This document shows, piece after piece, positions 23,702-32,679 of a stretch of 64,000 nt of DNA. The notes below the pieces were generated by a model, which was not told where the DNA came from, made no database searches, and saw nothing but the letters and a program-made list of their open reading frames with translations. The stretch comes from Aequorivita vladivostokensis (GTDB lineage Bacteria > Bacteroidota > Bacteroidia > Flavobacteriales > Flavobacteriaceae): positions 62,001-126,000 of the forward strand of contig NZ_JSVU01000003.1 in the NCBI RefSeq assembly GCF_000952855.1. The letters run 5' to 3'. Position 1 is the first letter of the stretch. Each line of letters begins with the position of its first letter. A program made the position numbers and the translations under genes.

Positions 23702-25090
23702 CTATATACCCGCAATAGCTTTTATTTCCCCAATAATCCTATCCGCCAAAGCATCCGCATCTTCCTGGCTTTTTGCCTCGGTATAAATCCTAATTATAGG
23801 CTCAGTGTTTGATTTTCGAAGATGTACCCAGTTGTCGGGGAAATCTATTTTTACGCCGTCAATCGTGTTTATTTCTTCCGCGGCATACTTTGCTTCCATT
23901 GTCTTTAAAATTGCATCAACATCCAATTGTGGCGTTAATTCAATCTTCCTTTTGCTCATAAAATAAGCGGTGTATTTTTTGCGAAGTTCGCTCACCGCAA
24001 TTTTCTCTTCCGCTAAAAAGCTTAAAAACAAAGCAATACCAACCAAACTATCACGACCGTAGTGCAGTTCTGGATAAATAATACCACCATTGCCCTCTCC
24101 TCCTATTACTGCATTTGTTTCCTTCATTTTTTCTACCACGTTTACCTCGCCCACAGCGCTGGCAAAGTAGGTTCCGCCATGTTTTTCGGTAACATCGCGC
24201 AGGGCACGTGATGATGACATATTGCTCACCGTGTTTCCGGGAGTGTTTTGCAAAACATAATCGGCCACGGCAACCAGCGTATATTCCTCGCCAAACATTT
24301 CACCTTTTTCATCTACAAAAGCAAGTCGGTCCACATCGGGATCCACCACGATCCCGAAGTCGGCGTTATTCGCTATTACACTTTCCATCAAATCGCCCAA
24401 ATGCTCCTTTAAAGGTTCGGGATTGTGCGGAAACTGACCATTTGGTGTGCAGTGCAATTTCACGGGTTCCACGCCCAATGCTTCCAAAAGCAAAGGCACG
24501 GCAATTCCGCCCGTAGAATTTACCGCATCGACCACCACTTTAAAATCGCAGTCTTTTATGGCCTCGGCCTTCACCAAGGGCAAGTTCAATATTTCATCAA
24601 TATGTAAATCGATGTAGGCATCGTTCTTGTGAATTTCACCCAGATGGTCAACTTCGGAAAACTCGACAACGCCCTTTTCGGCAATATCCAGGATTTGTTG
24701 CCCGGCTTCGGCATTTAAAAATTCGCCTTTGTTATTTAGCAATTTCAGGGCATTCCACTGTTTGGGATTGTGGCTTGCCGTTAAAATTATGCCGCCATCG
24801 GCGTGTTCCATCGCCACGGCCATTTCGACAGTAGGCGTTGTGGAAAGGTTTAAATCAATAACCGTGATGCCCATTCCAATTAGCGTGTTCATAACCAATT
24901 GCTGGATCATTTCCCCTGAAATTCTCGCATCGCGACCCACGACCACTTTGTAATTCTCTTTGTTGCGCTGCTGTTTTATCCAACTTCCGTAGGCCGCGGC
25001 ATATTTTACCGCATCAATGGGAGTTAAATTTTCGCCTTGCGTACCGCCAATGGTTCCGCGAATGCCGGAAATGGATTTTATTAAAGTCAT
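23702..25090 (-). CDS. glmM: Phosphoglucosamine mutase
   Basis: 462 residues. It interconverts glucosamine-6-phosphate and glucosamine-1-phosphate for peptidoglycan and LPS precursor synthesis. The phosphoserine loop is 'TASHNPKQWNALK', the metal loop 'DPDVDRLAFVDE', the sugar-binding loop 'GEGNGGIIYPELHYGRDS', and the phosphate-binding C-terminal motif 'RKSNTEPIIRIYTEA'. The start 'MTLIKSISGIRGTIGG' is typical of the Bacteroidota GlmM type. Its 3' end is duplicated as a fragment at 22932-22985. Confidence 0.92.
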   Translation of the reverse strand: MTLIKSISGIRGTIGGTQGENLTPIDAVKYAAAYGSWIKQQRNKENYKVVVGRDARISGEMIQQLVMNTLIGMGITVIDLNLSTTPTVEMAVAMEHADGGIILTASHNPKQWNALKLLNNKGEFLNAEAGQQILDIAEKGVVEFSEVDHLGEIHKNDAYIDLHIDEILNLPLVKAEAIKDCDFKVVVDAVNSTGGIAVPLLLEALGVEPVKLHCTPNGQFPHNPEPLKEHLGDLMESVIANNADFGIVVDPDVDRLAFVDEKGEMFGEEYTLVAVADYVLQNTPGNTVSNMSSSRALRDVTEKHGGTYFASAVGEVNVVEKMKETNAVIGGEGNGGIIYPELHYGRDSLVGIALFLSFLAEEKIAVSELRKKYTAYFMSKRKIELTPQLDVDAILKTMEAKYAAEEINTIDGVKIDFPDNWVHLRKSNTEPIIRIYTEAKSQEDADALADRIIGEIKAIAGI

Positions 25091-25286
25091 TTTATTTCGT
25101 TCTTTTTAAGTATAAATCGTATTTAGTATTTGGAGCCCCATGCCGTGGGCAAGGGTTAAAATAATTTCTGTTTTCTGGGAAGTTTAAATGCATTAAAGTC
25201 TAGGCACTAAAACAACATACTGCATCCAAATTGGGTAATAGATCCATTTTGAATTTTTACAGCGCAAAAATACATATATTTATTGA

Positions 25287-25871
25287 ATGAATTTTTTGGC
25301 CCACATCTATCTCTCCGGCAATGACGAAAGTGTTATCATCGGCAACTTTATTGCTGACGGCATTAAGGGAAAAAGATATTTAAAATATCCGCCGGCCATC
25401 GCGAAAGGTATATTGCTGCACCGTGCAATCGACAGTTTTACCGATGCCCACCCGACGGTACACCAGAGCACGGCGCGGCTCCACAAAAATTACGGCCATT
25501 ACAGCGGGGTAATCGTGGATATTCTCTACGACCATTTTTTAGCGAAAAATTGGAGCAAATATTCCGAAGTGCCTTTGGATGAATATGTATCGGATTTTTA
25601 TAAATTGCTTCGGAAAAATTTTACCATGCTGCCCGCCCGTATCCAACGGATGATGCCGTATATGATTGCCGACAACTGGCTGCTAAGCTACGCCACCGTG
25701 GAGGGAATCAGCAAAATTTTGGCGCAGATGAACGTGCGTACCAAAGGCGTTTCAAAAATGAACCTTGCCGTGGCGGAACTCGAAGAATACTATAATGAAT
25801 TTGAAGCCGAATTCACTTCCTTTTTTGATGAATTGATTGCTTTTTCCCATCAAAAATTAAAAGAATTATGA
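25287..25871 (+). CDS. acpH: Acyl carrier protein phosphodiesterase
   Basis: 194 residues. It removes the 4'-phosphopantetheine group from holo-ACP. The start 'MNFLAHIYLSG' and the motifs 'GNFIADGIKG', 'GILLHRAIDSFTDAHP' and 'GHYSGVIVDILYDHFLAKNW' supply the His/Asp metal ligands of the HD-like AcpH family. Monocistronic. It is followed by a short palindromic repeat (25907-25934) and the gamma-glutamyltransferase gene. Confidence 0.9.
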   Translation: MNFLAHIYLSGNDESVIIGNFIADGIKGKRYLKYPPAIAKGILLHRAIDSFTDAHPTVHQSTARLHKNYGHYSGVIVDILYDHFLAKNWSKYSEVPLDEYVSDFYKLLRKNFTMLPARIQRMMPYMIADNWLLSYATVEGISKILAQMNVRTKGVSKMNLAVAELEEYYNEFEAEFTSFFDELIAFSHQKLKEL

Positions 25872-25906
25872 AATTGGATTGGCCCGTACGGACGCACGGA
25901 TGGGCA

Positions 25907-25934
25907 GTACAGACACACGGCCGTGCGTCTCTAC
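25907..25934. repeat. 28-bp imperfect palindrome (REP-like)
   Basis: The arms GTACAGACACACGG and CCGTGCGTCTCTAC are complementary at all but 2 of 14 positions. A related half-element (GTACGGACGCACGG) lies just upstream at about 25886-25899. The GTAGAGACGCACGGCC type of palindrome is known as a dispersed repeat in several bacterial phyla. It lies in the 95-bp gap between acpH and ggt. Confidence 0.8.
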
Positions 25935-25966
25935 GCCCAAATAATTAAATTCGAAAAATAATAATT

Positions 25967-27679
25967 ATGAAAATCTATCCCCTATTAATCATACTTCTCA
26001 TATTTGCCTGCAAGGAAAAACCTGAAGCGCAAACCGTTGTTGAAAAACCCAGAGTTGAGACAAAGAAAGCGGTAATAGCAGACAGTGCTATGGTAGTTTC
26101 GGCCCGGGCGGAGGCTTCAAAAATTGGCACGGAAATCCTAAAAATGGGCGGCAACGCCTTTGATGCCATGATTGCCACAAATATGGCTTTGGCCCTAACC
26201 TACCCCAACGCAGGCAATCTTGCCGGCGGCGGCTTTATGGTTTACAGAACCCAATACGGCGAAATAGGCTCGTTGGATTACCGGGAAAAAGCACCGATGG
26301 CCGCCACAAAAAATATGTACCTCGATAAGGATGGAAACGTTATTCCTAACAAAAGTTCCATTGGCGCAATGTCGGTGGCCGTTCCCGGGACGGTTGCCGG
26401 CATGTTTGCGGCCCACGAAAAATTCGGAAGTTTACCGATGGAAGTTATTTTAAAACCCGTGATTGAACTGGCAAAAAAAGGATATATAATAACTGAGAAG
26501 GAGGCAGAGGAATTGGAAATGTATATTCCCTATTTTGAAGAAATAAACGGCGAAACAATTCTCTATACAGAAAATCTAAAAGCTGGCGATACGTTGAAAA
26601 ATTTAGCACTGGCCTATACTTTGGAACGTATCTCCAAAAATGGCCGAGCTGAGTTTTACGGTGGCGAAACGGGCCAAAAACTCGTTTCCTTCCTGAAAGA
26701 AAAAGGCGGCATAATAACCCTAAAAGATTTGGAGGCTTACGAGGGCCAATGGCGCGAACCGATTGTTTTTAAGTATAAGGATTTAAAAGTGATTTCCATG
26801 GCGCCACCATCCAGCGGCGGCATCTGTTTGGCGCAGATTTTAAAAATGGTTGAACCTTTTCCCCTTTCGGAATATGGCCACAATTCAGAAAAATACATCC
26901 AAGTTTTGGCCGAAGCTGAACGCCGCGCCTACGCCGACAGAAGTTATTATTTGGGCGACCCGGATTTTGTGAATATCCCGACCGATTCCTTGCTTTCCGA
27001 AGCCTATCTTTCCCGAAGAATGGAAAATTTTTCCTTCGATGCCGCAACTTCTTCAGCAGAAATTAAGCCCGGTGTAATTATGGGGTACGAAAGTCCTGAA
27101 ACCACTCACTTTTCAATCGTTGATTCCTTTGGGAATGCGGTTTCGGTTACCACAACACTCAATTCAACCTTTGGCTCCTTGCTATTCGTCAACGAACTCG
27201 GTTTCTTCTTAAACAATGAAATGGACGATTTCAGCGCAAAGCCGGGCGAACCGAATGTGTATGGCCTGGTTGGCGGACAGGCAAATGCCATCGCGCCCCA
27301 AAAAAGAATGCTCAGCTCGATGACGCCGACCATAGTAGAAAAGGACGGCAAACTCTGGATGGTCGTAGGTACTCCCGGCGGGGCAACGATTATCACCTCA
27401 GTAGCACAAACAATCTTGAATGTGTATGAATTTAATATGGATATGCAACAAGCCGTGGATGCGCCCAGATTTCATCACCAGTGGTTGCCCGATGCCATCA
27501 GGTATGAATTTGAACGATTTCCCAAAGATCTGATTGAAGCATTGAAACAGAAAGGCTATCCCGAAAACACAGAAACAGATCCCATCATTGGGAAGGTGGA
27601 CGCCATCCTAAAACTCCCGAACGGCAAACTTCAAGGAGGTGCCGACAGTCGTGGGGATGATACGGCTGTTGGTTATTAA
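25967..27679 (+). CDS. ggt: Gamma-glutamyltransferase lipoprotein
   Basis: 570 residues. Signal peptide with lipobox 'LLIFAC' (Cys15). It cleaves gamma-glutamyl bonds such as that of glutathione in the periplasm. The precursor self-cleaves before the threonine in 'ESPETTHFSIVD', and the small subunit carries 'NSTFGSLLFVNELGFFLNNEMDDF' and 'RMLSSMTPTIV' (the Ser-Ser substrate loop), then 'GTPGGATIITSVAQTI'. The large subunit starts with 'SARAEASKIGTEILKMGGNAFDAMIA'. Full length, intact catalytic features. Monocistronic. Confidence 0.93.
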   Translation: MKIYPLLIILLIFACKEKPEAQTVVEKPRVETKKAVIADSAMVVSARAEASKIGTEILKMGGNAFDAMIATNMALALTYPNAGNLAGGGFMVYRTQYGEIGSLDYREKAPMAATKNMYLDKDGNVIPNKSSIGAMSVAVPGTVAGMFAAHEKFGSLPMEVILKPVIELAKKGYIITEKEAEELEMYIPYFEEINGETILYTENLKAGDTLKNLALAYTLERISKNGRAEFYGGETGQKLVSFLKEKGGIITLKDLEAYEGQWREPIVFKYKDLKVISMAPPSSGGICLAQILKMVEPFPLSEYGHNSEKYIQVLAEAERRAYADRSYYLGDPDFVNIPTDSLLSEAYLSRRMENFSFDAATSSAEIKPGVIMGYESPETTHFSIVDSFGNAVSVTTTLNSTFGSLLFVNELGFFLNNEMDDFSAKPGEPNVYGLVGGQANAIAPQKRMLSSMTPTIVEKDGKLWMVVGTPGGATIITSVAQTILNVYEFNMDMQQAVDAPRFHHQWLPDAIRYEFERFPKDLIEALKQKGYPENTETDPIIGKVDAILKLPNGKLQGGADSRGDDTAVGY

Positions 27680-27958
27680 AAAACCCAATCTGCACGCTTA
27701 ATCGAAATGTTCTGCATTATATCGAAAGGAATTTTTGTAGGAAATAAAAAGGTTTAGATTTGAGGGATTTAACCAAGGATTTTTTAAAGAATTTGGATCA
27801 AAGCCGTTAGGGAAAACGATATTTCATCAATTTTAGAAACCATAATACGCTTTTCTTTATCACTCTTGCAGAAATTATTCACATAAGCTTTCTGTTACCA
27901 AATTCTTGCTGTAAAAATCACACTTTAGTGCCTTTCGAAAGATTGGCGGTTATAGCCT

Positions 27959-28972
27959 ATGGGAAATAAACTTTCGTTCAAGGATTGGTACTCTATTATC
28001 GCTTTTGCGATAAGTGGGGCCATCTGTGCGGGACTTATATTTCTACTCTATGACAAATATCTCAATTCTCTTGGTTTTGAAGACAATCTTAAGAAACTCA
28101 CTTCAATCTATATAGGCATCAGTGGATTTTTATCCGCCATTTTGATGGTTTTTCTAGCGGCTTCGGCAATGCGACAGAAATTATTTAAAGCCAAAATCAT
28201 TCACAAAATAAGCAAGACCACCCAAAAAATGCACAATTTCCGCACTATCGCCGAAATCCTGTTCAATTCAAACATATGGCTTCCCGGGCTGAAGGATTAT
28301 ATGGAAAAGGACTATGCGGATCTCACTTATTTTGATGTTAAGGAATTTTACAAAGGAAAATCTAAGCTGGCCATCGAGTTTCTTCAAGAAACACATCATT
28401 TCGGTGAAACGGAGAACCTTTATTTGGAATTAAAATCGCTGTTGATGACCGACCCGAAAGACAAGCACATTCCCGAAACTATAAACTATCCTATTTTTTA
28501 TGACAACGATATCATTGAAAAATGGGTTGAACACAAATGCGGCTCAGGCCTGTGGTATGTGTTTGGATATAAATTCGGAAATTATAAGGAATCATTAAAT
28601 CTGGAAGCCGTTTTCGAGCGCCACAGGGAGAAAATTTTAACGCTTGCCAATACCATAGACCAGGACAAGTTTGAAAACTCCTCCTTTAATGAAATTTTCT
28701 TTTCGAAACTCTGGGAGCACTTGACCAAGGATGTCATTCCGAAACTATCCCAATTTCAGAGCCACATAAATAGAAAAACCCCACGACTTATATACTATCT
28801 ATACATCGTGTTTTTTTTGTTAATGGTTTTTGGTGTGCTACTGCCGCTTACCTATTTAATGCTCGGGTTTTCGGTACTGGCTATTATTGTCGGTTATTCC
28901 ATCGTAATAAGTACCATCTTCTACGTTGCGGTCACATTTCATATTTTTCTTTCAAAGGAAGTAAACCGCTAA
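27959..28972 (+). CDS. Uncharacterised four-helix membrane protein
   Basis: 337 residues with two transmembrane segments near the N-terminus (about 13-30 and 48-68) and two near the C-terminus (about 280-302 and 304-328). They bracket a soluble domain of about 200 residues ('NFRTIAEILFNSNIWLPGLKDYMEK', 'CGSGLWYVFGYKFGNYKESLNLEAVFERH'). No known domain recognised. It lies alone after a 279-bp gap with no clear promoter or repeat. The topology suggests a sensor or scaffold in the inner membrane, but nothing shows its function. Confidence 0.75.
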   Translation: MGNKLSFKDWYSIIAFAISGAICAGLIFLLYDKYLNSLGFEDNLKKLTSIYIGISGFLSAILMVFLAASAMRQKLFKAKIIHKISKTTQKMHNFRTIAEILFNSNIWLPGLKDYMEKDYADLTYFDVKEFYKGKSKLAIEFLQETHHFGETENLYLELKSLLMTDPKDKHIPETINYPIFYDNDIIEKWVEHKCGSGLWYVFGYKFGNYKESLNLEAVFERHREKILTLANTIDQDKFENSSFNEIFFSKLWEHLTKDVIPKLSQFQSHINRKTPRLIYYLYIVFFLLMVFGVLLPLTYLMLGFSVLAIIVGYSIVISTIFYVAVTFHIFLSKEVNR

Positions 28973-29046
28973 AAAAACATTTCATTTTTTACCAAAAATT
29001 AACACCGTGCCATTGCCATGCATTCTTTATTTTCCAATCTATTGAG

Positions 29047-29054
29047 TACCTTTG
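29047..29054 (+). promoter_or_regulatory. -7 element of uvrA, 6 bp before ATG
   Basis: A perfect TACCTTTG ends at 29054 and the uvrA ATG is at 29061, so the transcript would begin at or next to the start codon (leaderless). The -33 element is not clear. Confidence 0.55.
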
Positions 29055-29060
29055 CCAGCT

Positions 29061-31895
29061 ATGCTGAAAAATGAGGATTTTATTGAAGTTTTGGGCGCCC
29101 GCGTCCACAACTTAAAGAACATTGACGTTCGCATTCCAAGAGAAAAATTAGTAGTAATCACAGGGCTTTCCGGCAGCGGAAAATCCTCCTTGGCGTTTGA
29201 TACCATTTATGCCGAAGGACAACGTCGCTATATTGAAACTTTTTCAGCATATGCACGCCAATTTCTTGGCAGCTTGGAACGCCCTGATGTAGATAAAATT
29301 GAAGGCCTTTCCCCAGTAATCGCCATTGAGCAAAAAACCACGAGTAAAAGTCCGCGTTCTACCGTTGGCACCATTACTGAAATTTATGATTTCCTCCGTC
29401 TTTTTTACGCCCGCGCCAGTGATGCTTATAGTTACAACACGGGGCAAAAAATGGTCAGCTATAGTGATGAGCAGATAAAACAGCTTATCCTTGAAGATTT
29501 CGCCGATAAAAAAGTGAGCATTTTGGCTCCGGTTGTCCGGTCACGAAAGGGGCATTACCGCGAACTATTTGAACAGATTGCCAAACAAGGTTTCCTAAAA
29601 GTACGCGTGGACGGCGAGGTGCGCGATATTGTGAAGGGCATGAAAGTGGACCGCTACAAAACCCACGATATTGAAATAGTTATCGACCGACTGAAGGTTT
29701 CCGCCGAAAGCGATAACAACAAGCGCCTTTCCGAAACCATAAACACCGCAATGTATCACGGTGATGATGTACTGATGGTCCTGGATAACGATACGAACGA
29801 AGCCCGCTATTTCAGCCGGTCGCTGATGTGCCCGTCCTCGGGAATTTCGTATCCAAATCCCGAGCCGAACAATTTTTCCTTCAATTCACCAAAAGGGATG
29901 TGCCCCAATTGCAAAGGGTTGGGGAAACTCTACGAGGTAAATTTGAACAAGCTCGTTCCGAATCCAAAACTATCCATCAAGCAGGGTGCCTTGGCCGCGC
30001 ACGGGCCACAAAAGAACAATTGGGTTTTTAAGCAACTCGAATTGATTGCGGAACGCTTCAAATTTAAGTTGAGCGATCCGTTTGAAAGTATTCCGCAAGA
30101 AGCCAAGAATGTTATCTTTTTCGGCGGAAATGAAAAGTTTGAAGTTGCTTCAAAGGAACTCGGCATCACCCGAAGTTATAAAATAGATTTTGAGGGGGTT
30201 GCCACTTTTATCCAAAATACTTTCGACGCAAACGAAACCACTTCCCTAAAACGCTGGGCAAAGGAATATATGGACAAAATTCCCTGCCCGGAGTGCAACG
30301 GCACACGGCTTCGCAAGGAATCGCTTTACTTTAAAGTGAACGATAAAAACATTGCCGAACTCGCTAACATGGATGTGGTGGAATTGGCGGAATGGTTTGC
30401 AGACCTCGAAAACAACCTATCGGAAACGCAGCTTAAAATCGCTTCGGAAATTATAAAGGAAGTACGCTCAAGGCTTCAGTTTTTGGTGGATGTGGGGTTG
30501 ACGTATTTGGCTCTGGACCGCAGCTCAAAATCACTTTCGGGCGGTGAGGCGCAACGCATCCGACTTGCAACGCAGATTGGCTCGCAGTTGGTGGGCGTGC
30601 TCTATATTTTGGACGAGCCCAGTATTGGCCTGCACCAACGCGATAATGAGCGCTTGATTTTTTCCTTGAAACAATTGAAGGATATAGGCAATTCCGTTAT
30701 AGTCGTGGAGCACGACAAAGATATGATTGAAAGCGCCGATTATGTGATTGACATCGGCCCGGCAGCGGGAAGGCACGGTGGCGAGATTGTTTCCGAAGGA
30801 ACTCCCGAGGAAATTAAAAACCACAATACCCTTACCGCAGATTATTTAAATGGAAATAAAGAAATTGAAATTCCGAAGAAACGCCGAAAAGGAAACGGCA
30901 AAACGCTAAAGCTGAAAGGTGCTTCGGGAAATAACTTGAAAAACATTTCAGTGGAATTTCCCTTGGGAAAAATGATAGGTGTAACGGGCGTTTCCGGCAG
31001 CGGAAAGAGTACGCTTATCAACGAGACCCTCTACCCGATTCTCAACGCACATTTTTTTAATGGCGTAAAAAAACCGATGCCCTACAAAAAAATTGAAGGG
31101 CTTGAAAATATTGACAAAGTAATCGATATAAACCAATCGCCCATCGGCCGCACGCCGCGAAGCAACCCAGCGACCTATACGGGTGTTTTTTCTGAAATAC
31201 GCAATCTTTTCGCCAAAACTCCCGAAGCGATGATTCGTGGCTATAAACCGGGCCGTTTTAGTTTCAACGTTGCCGGCGGCCGCTGCGAAACCTGCAAAGG
31301 CGCCGGTCTGCGCGTTATTGAAATGAATTTCCTTCCCGATGTTTATGTGGAATGCGAAACCTGTCAAGGCAAACGTTTTAACCGTGAAACTTTGGAAATA
31401 CGTTATAAAGGGAAATCCATTTATGACGTTTTGGAAATGACGATTAATGAAGCGAATGGATTCTTTGAAAACATTCCAAAAATCCACCGAAAAATAAAAA
31501 CCATAAAGGATGTTGGTCTCGGTTATATTACGTTGGGCCAGCAATCCACCACGCTTTCGGGCGGGGAAGCACAGAGAATTAAACTGGCTACCGAACTCTC
31601 CAAACGCGATACGGGAAACACCTTTTACATTTTGGACGAACCCACAACGGGACTCCATTTTGAGGACATTCGTGTTTTGATGATAGTGCTGAATAAACTG
31701 GTTGACAAAGGAAACACGGTACTGATTATTGAACACAATCTGGACGTTATTAAAACCGTTGATTATATTATAGATATTGGCCCCGAAGGCGGCAAACAGG
31801 GCGGAAAAATTATGGCCCTGGGAACCCCGGAAGAAGTAGCCGAAGACAAAAAGAGTTATACCGCCCGATTCCTTAAAAAAGAATTACATTCGTGA
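29061..31895 (+). CDS. uvrA: Excinuclease ABC subunit A
   Basis: 944 residues from ATG 29061 (a TTG at 29052 lies inside the promoter box). It is the damage-recognition ATPase of nucleotide excision repair and acts with UvrB/UvrC. Two ABC ATPase modules: Walker A 'GLSGSGKSSLAF' near the N-terminus and 'GVSGSGKSTLINE' in the second half; signatures 'LSGGEAQRIRLA' and 'LSGGEAQRIKLA'. Zinc fingers are seen as 'CPNCKG' / 'CPECNGTRL' and 'CETCKGAG' / 'CETCQGKRF'. Full length. A heptamer array follows the stop codon. Confidence 0.97.
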   Translation: MLKNEDFIEVLGARVHNLKNIDVRIPREKLVVITGLSGSGKSSLAFDTIYAEGQRRYIETFSAYARQFLGSLERPDVDKIEGLSPVIAIEQKTTSKSPRSTVGTITEIYDFLRLFYARASDAYSYNTGQKMVSYSDEQIKQLILEDFADKKVSILAPVVRSRKGHYRELFEQIAKQGFLKVRVDGEVRDIVKGMKVDRYKTHDIEIVIDRLKVSAESDNNKRLSETINTAMYHGDDVLMVLDNDTNEARYFSRSLMCPSSGISYPNPEPNNFSFNSPKGMCPNCKGLGKLYEVNLNKLVPNPKLSIKQGALAAHGPQKNNWVFKQLELIAERFKFKLSDPFESIPQEAKNVIFFGGNEKFEVASKELGITRSYKIDFEGVATFIQNTFDANETTSLKRWAKEYMDKIPCPECNGTRLRKESLYFKVNDKNIAELANMDVVELAEWFADLENNLSETQLKIASEIIKEVRSRLQFLVDVGLTYLALDRSSKSLSGGEAQRIRLATQIGSQLVGVLYILDEPSIGLHQRDNERLIFSLKQLKDIGNSVIVVEHDKDMIESADYVIDIGPAAGRHGGEIVSEGTPEEIKNHNTLTADYLNGNKEIEIPKKRRKGNGKTLKLKGASGNNLKNISVEFPLGKMIGVTGVSGSGKSTLINETLYPILNAHFFNGVKKPMPYKKIEGLENIDKVIDINQSPIGRTPRSNPATYTGVFSEIRNLFAKTPEAMIRGYKPGRFSFNVAGGRCETCKGAGLRVIEMNFLPDVYVECETCQGKRFNRETLEIRYKGKSIYDVLEMTINEANGFFENIPKIHRKIKTIKDVGLGYITLGQQSTTLSGGEAQRIKLATELSKRDTGNTFYILDEPTTGLHFEDIRVLMIVLNKLVDKGNTVLIIEHNLDVIKTVDYIIDIGPEGGKQGGKIMALGTPEEVAEDKKSYTARFLKKELHS

Positions 31896-31903
31896 GGGAC
31901 GAG

Positions 31904-31966
31904 TAACACTTAACTTATAACGCTTAACGCATAACACTTAACACTTAACTCATAACATCGAACACT
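31904..31966. repeat. 7-bp repeat array, TAACACT type
   Basis: Nine heptamers in perfect register (TAACACT, TAACTTA, TAACGCT, TAACGCA, TAACACT, TAACACT, TAACTCA, TAACATC, GAACACT) fill the uvrA-LOG gap, starting 9 bases after the uvrA stop and ending 7 bases before the next ATG. Confidence 0.92.
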
Positions 31967-31973
31967 GAAATAA

Positions 31974-32663
31974 ATGAGAGACGAACAAATACCTAAAAAC
32001 TGGAATCAAGTCAAAACCAACGACTCCTGGGCCATTTTTAAGATTATGGGAGAATTTGTGGGTGGATATGAAAAAATGAGCCGAATAGGCCCCTGTGTTT
32101 CAATTTTTGGCTCTGCCCGTACCAAACCGGACCATAAATATTACAAACTGGCAGAAAACATTGCCAAAAAAATTACCGAAAACGGCTACGGCGTTATCAC
32201 AGGCGGCGGACCGGGAATTATGGAAGCGGGTAATAAAGGCGCCCATTTGGCTGGCGGAACTTCCGTGGGGCTTAATATTACCTTGCCTTTTGAACAGCAC
32301 GATAATCCATATATAGACAGTGATAAAAGCATCGATTTTGATTACTTCTTCGTGCGAAAGGTTATGTTTGTAAAATATTCCCAAGGCTTTGTGGTAATGC
32401 CTGGAGGTTTTGGAACGCTTGATGAATTTTTCGAGGCCTTGACCCTTATCCAAACCCATAAAATTGATAAGTTTCCGTTAATACTTGTTGGAACAGAATT
32501 TTGGGGAGGCCTTTTTGAATGGATTAAAACAACACTTTTGGAAGCTAACAACAACGTAAGTGCGGAAGATTTGGACTTGGTACATTTGGTTGATTCGGAA
32601 GACGAAGTCCTTCAAATATTAAACGATTTTTATAACGAATACAATTTAAGCCCGAACTTCTAA
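31974..32663 (+). CDS. LOG family (TIGR00730-type) Rossmann-fold protein
   Basis: 229 residues. Nucleotide-binding motifs 'GGGPGIME' (77-84) and 'PGGFGTLDE' (143-151) define the LOG family. Its characterised members are nucleoside 5'-monophosphate phosphoribohydrolases (cytokinin activation in plants, AMP hydrolysis or unknown in bacteria). 'SIFGSART' (43-50) forms the first strand-loop. No signal peptide, so cytoplasmic. It is 16 bp upstream of the secreted nuclease/phosphatase gene and may share a transcript. Confidence 0.9.
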   Translation: MRDEQIPKNWNQVKTNDSWAIFKIMGEFVGGYEKMSRIGPCVSIFGSARTKPDHKYYKLAENIAKKITENGYGVITGGGPGIMEAGNKGAHLAGGTSVGLNITLPFEQHDNPYIDSDKSIDFDYFFVRKVMFVKYSQGFVVMPGGFGTLDEFFEALTLIQTHKIDKFPLILVGTEFWGGLFEWIKTTLLEANNNVSAEDLDLVHLVDSEDEVLQILNDFYNEYNLSPNF

Positions 32664-32679
32664 TTCTTAAACCATCCGA

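Noticed and set aside
29244-31736. Minus-strand frames opposite uvrA, one of 262 codons
   Set aside because: They lie entirely within the uvrA coding region, with low-complexity composition typical of antisense frames.
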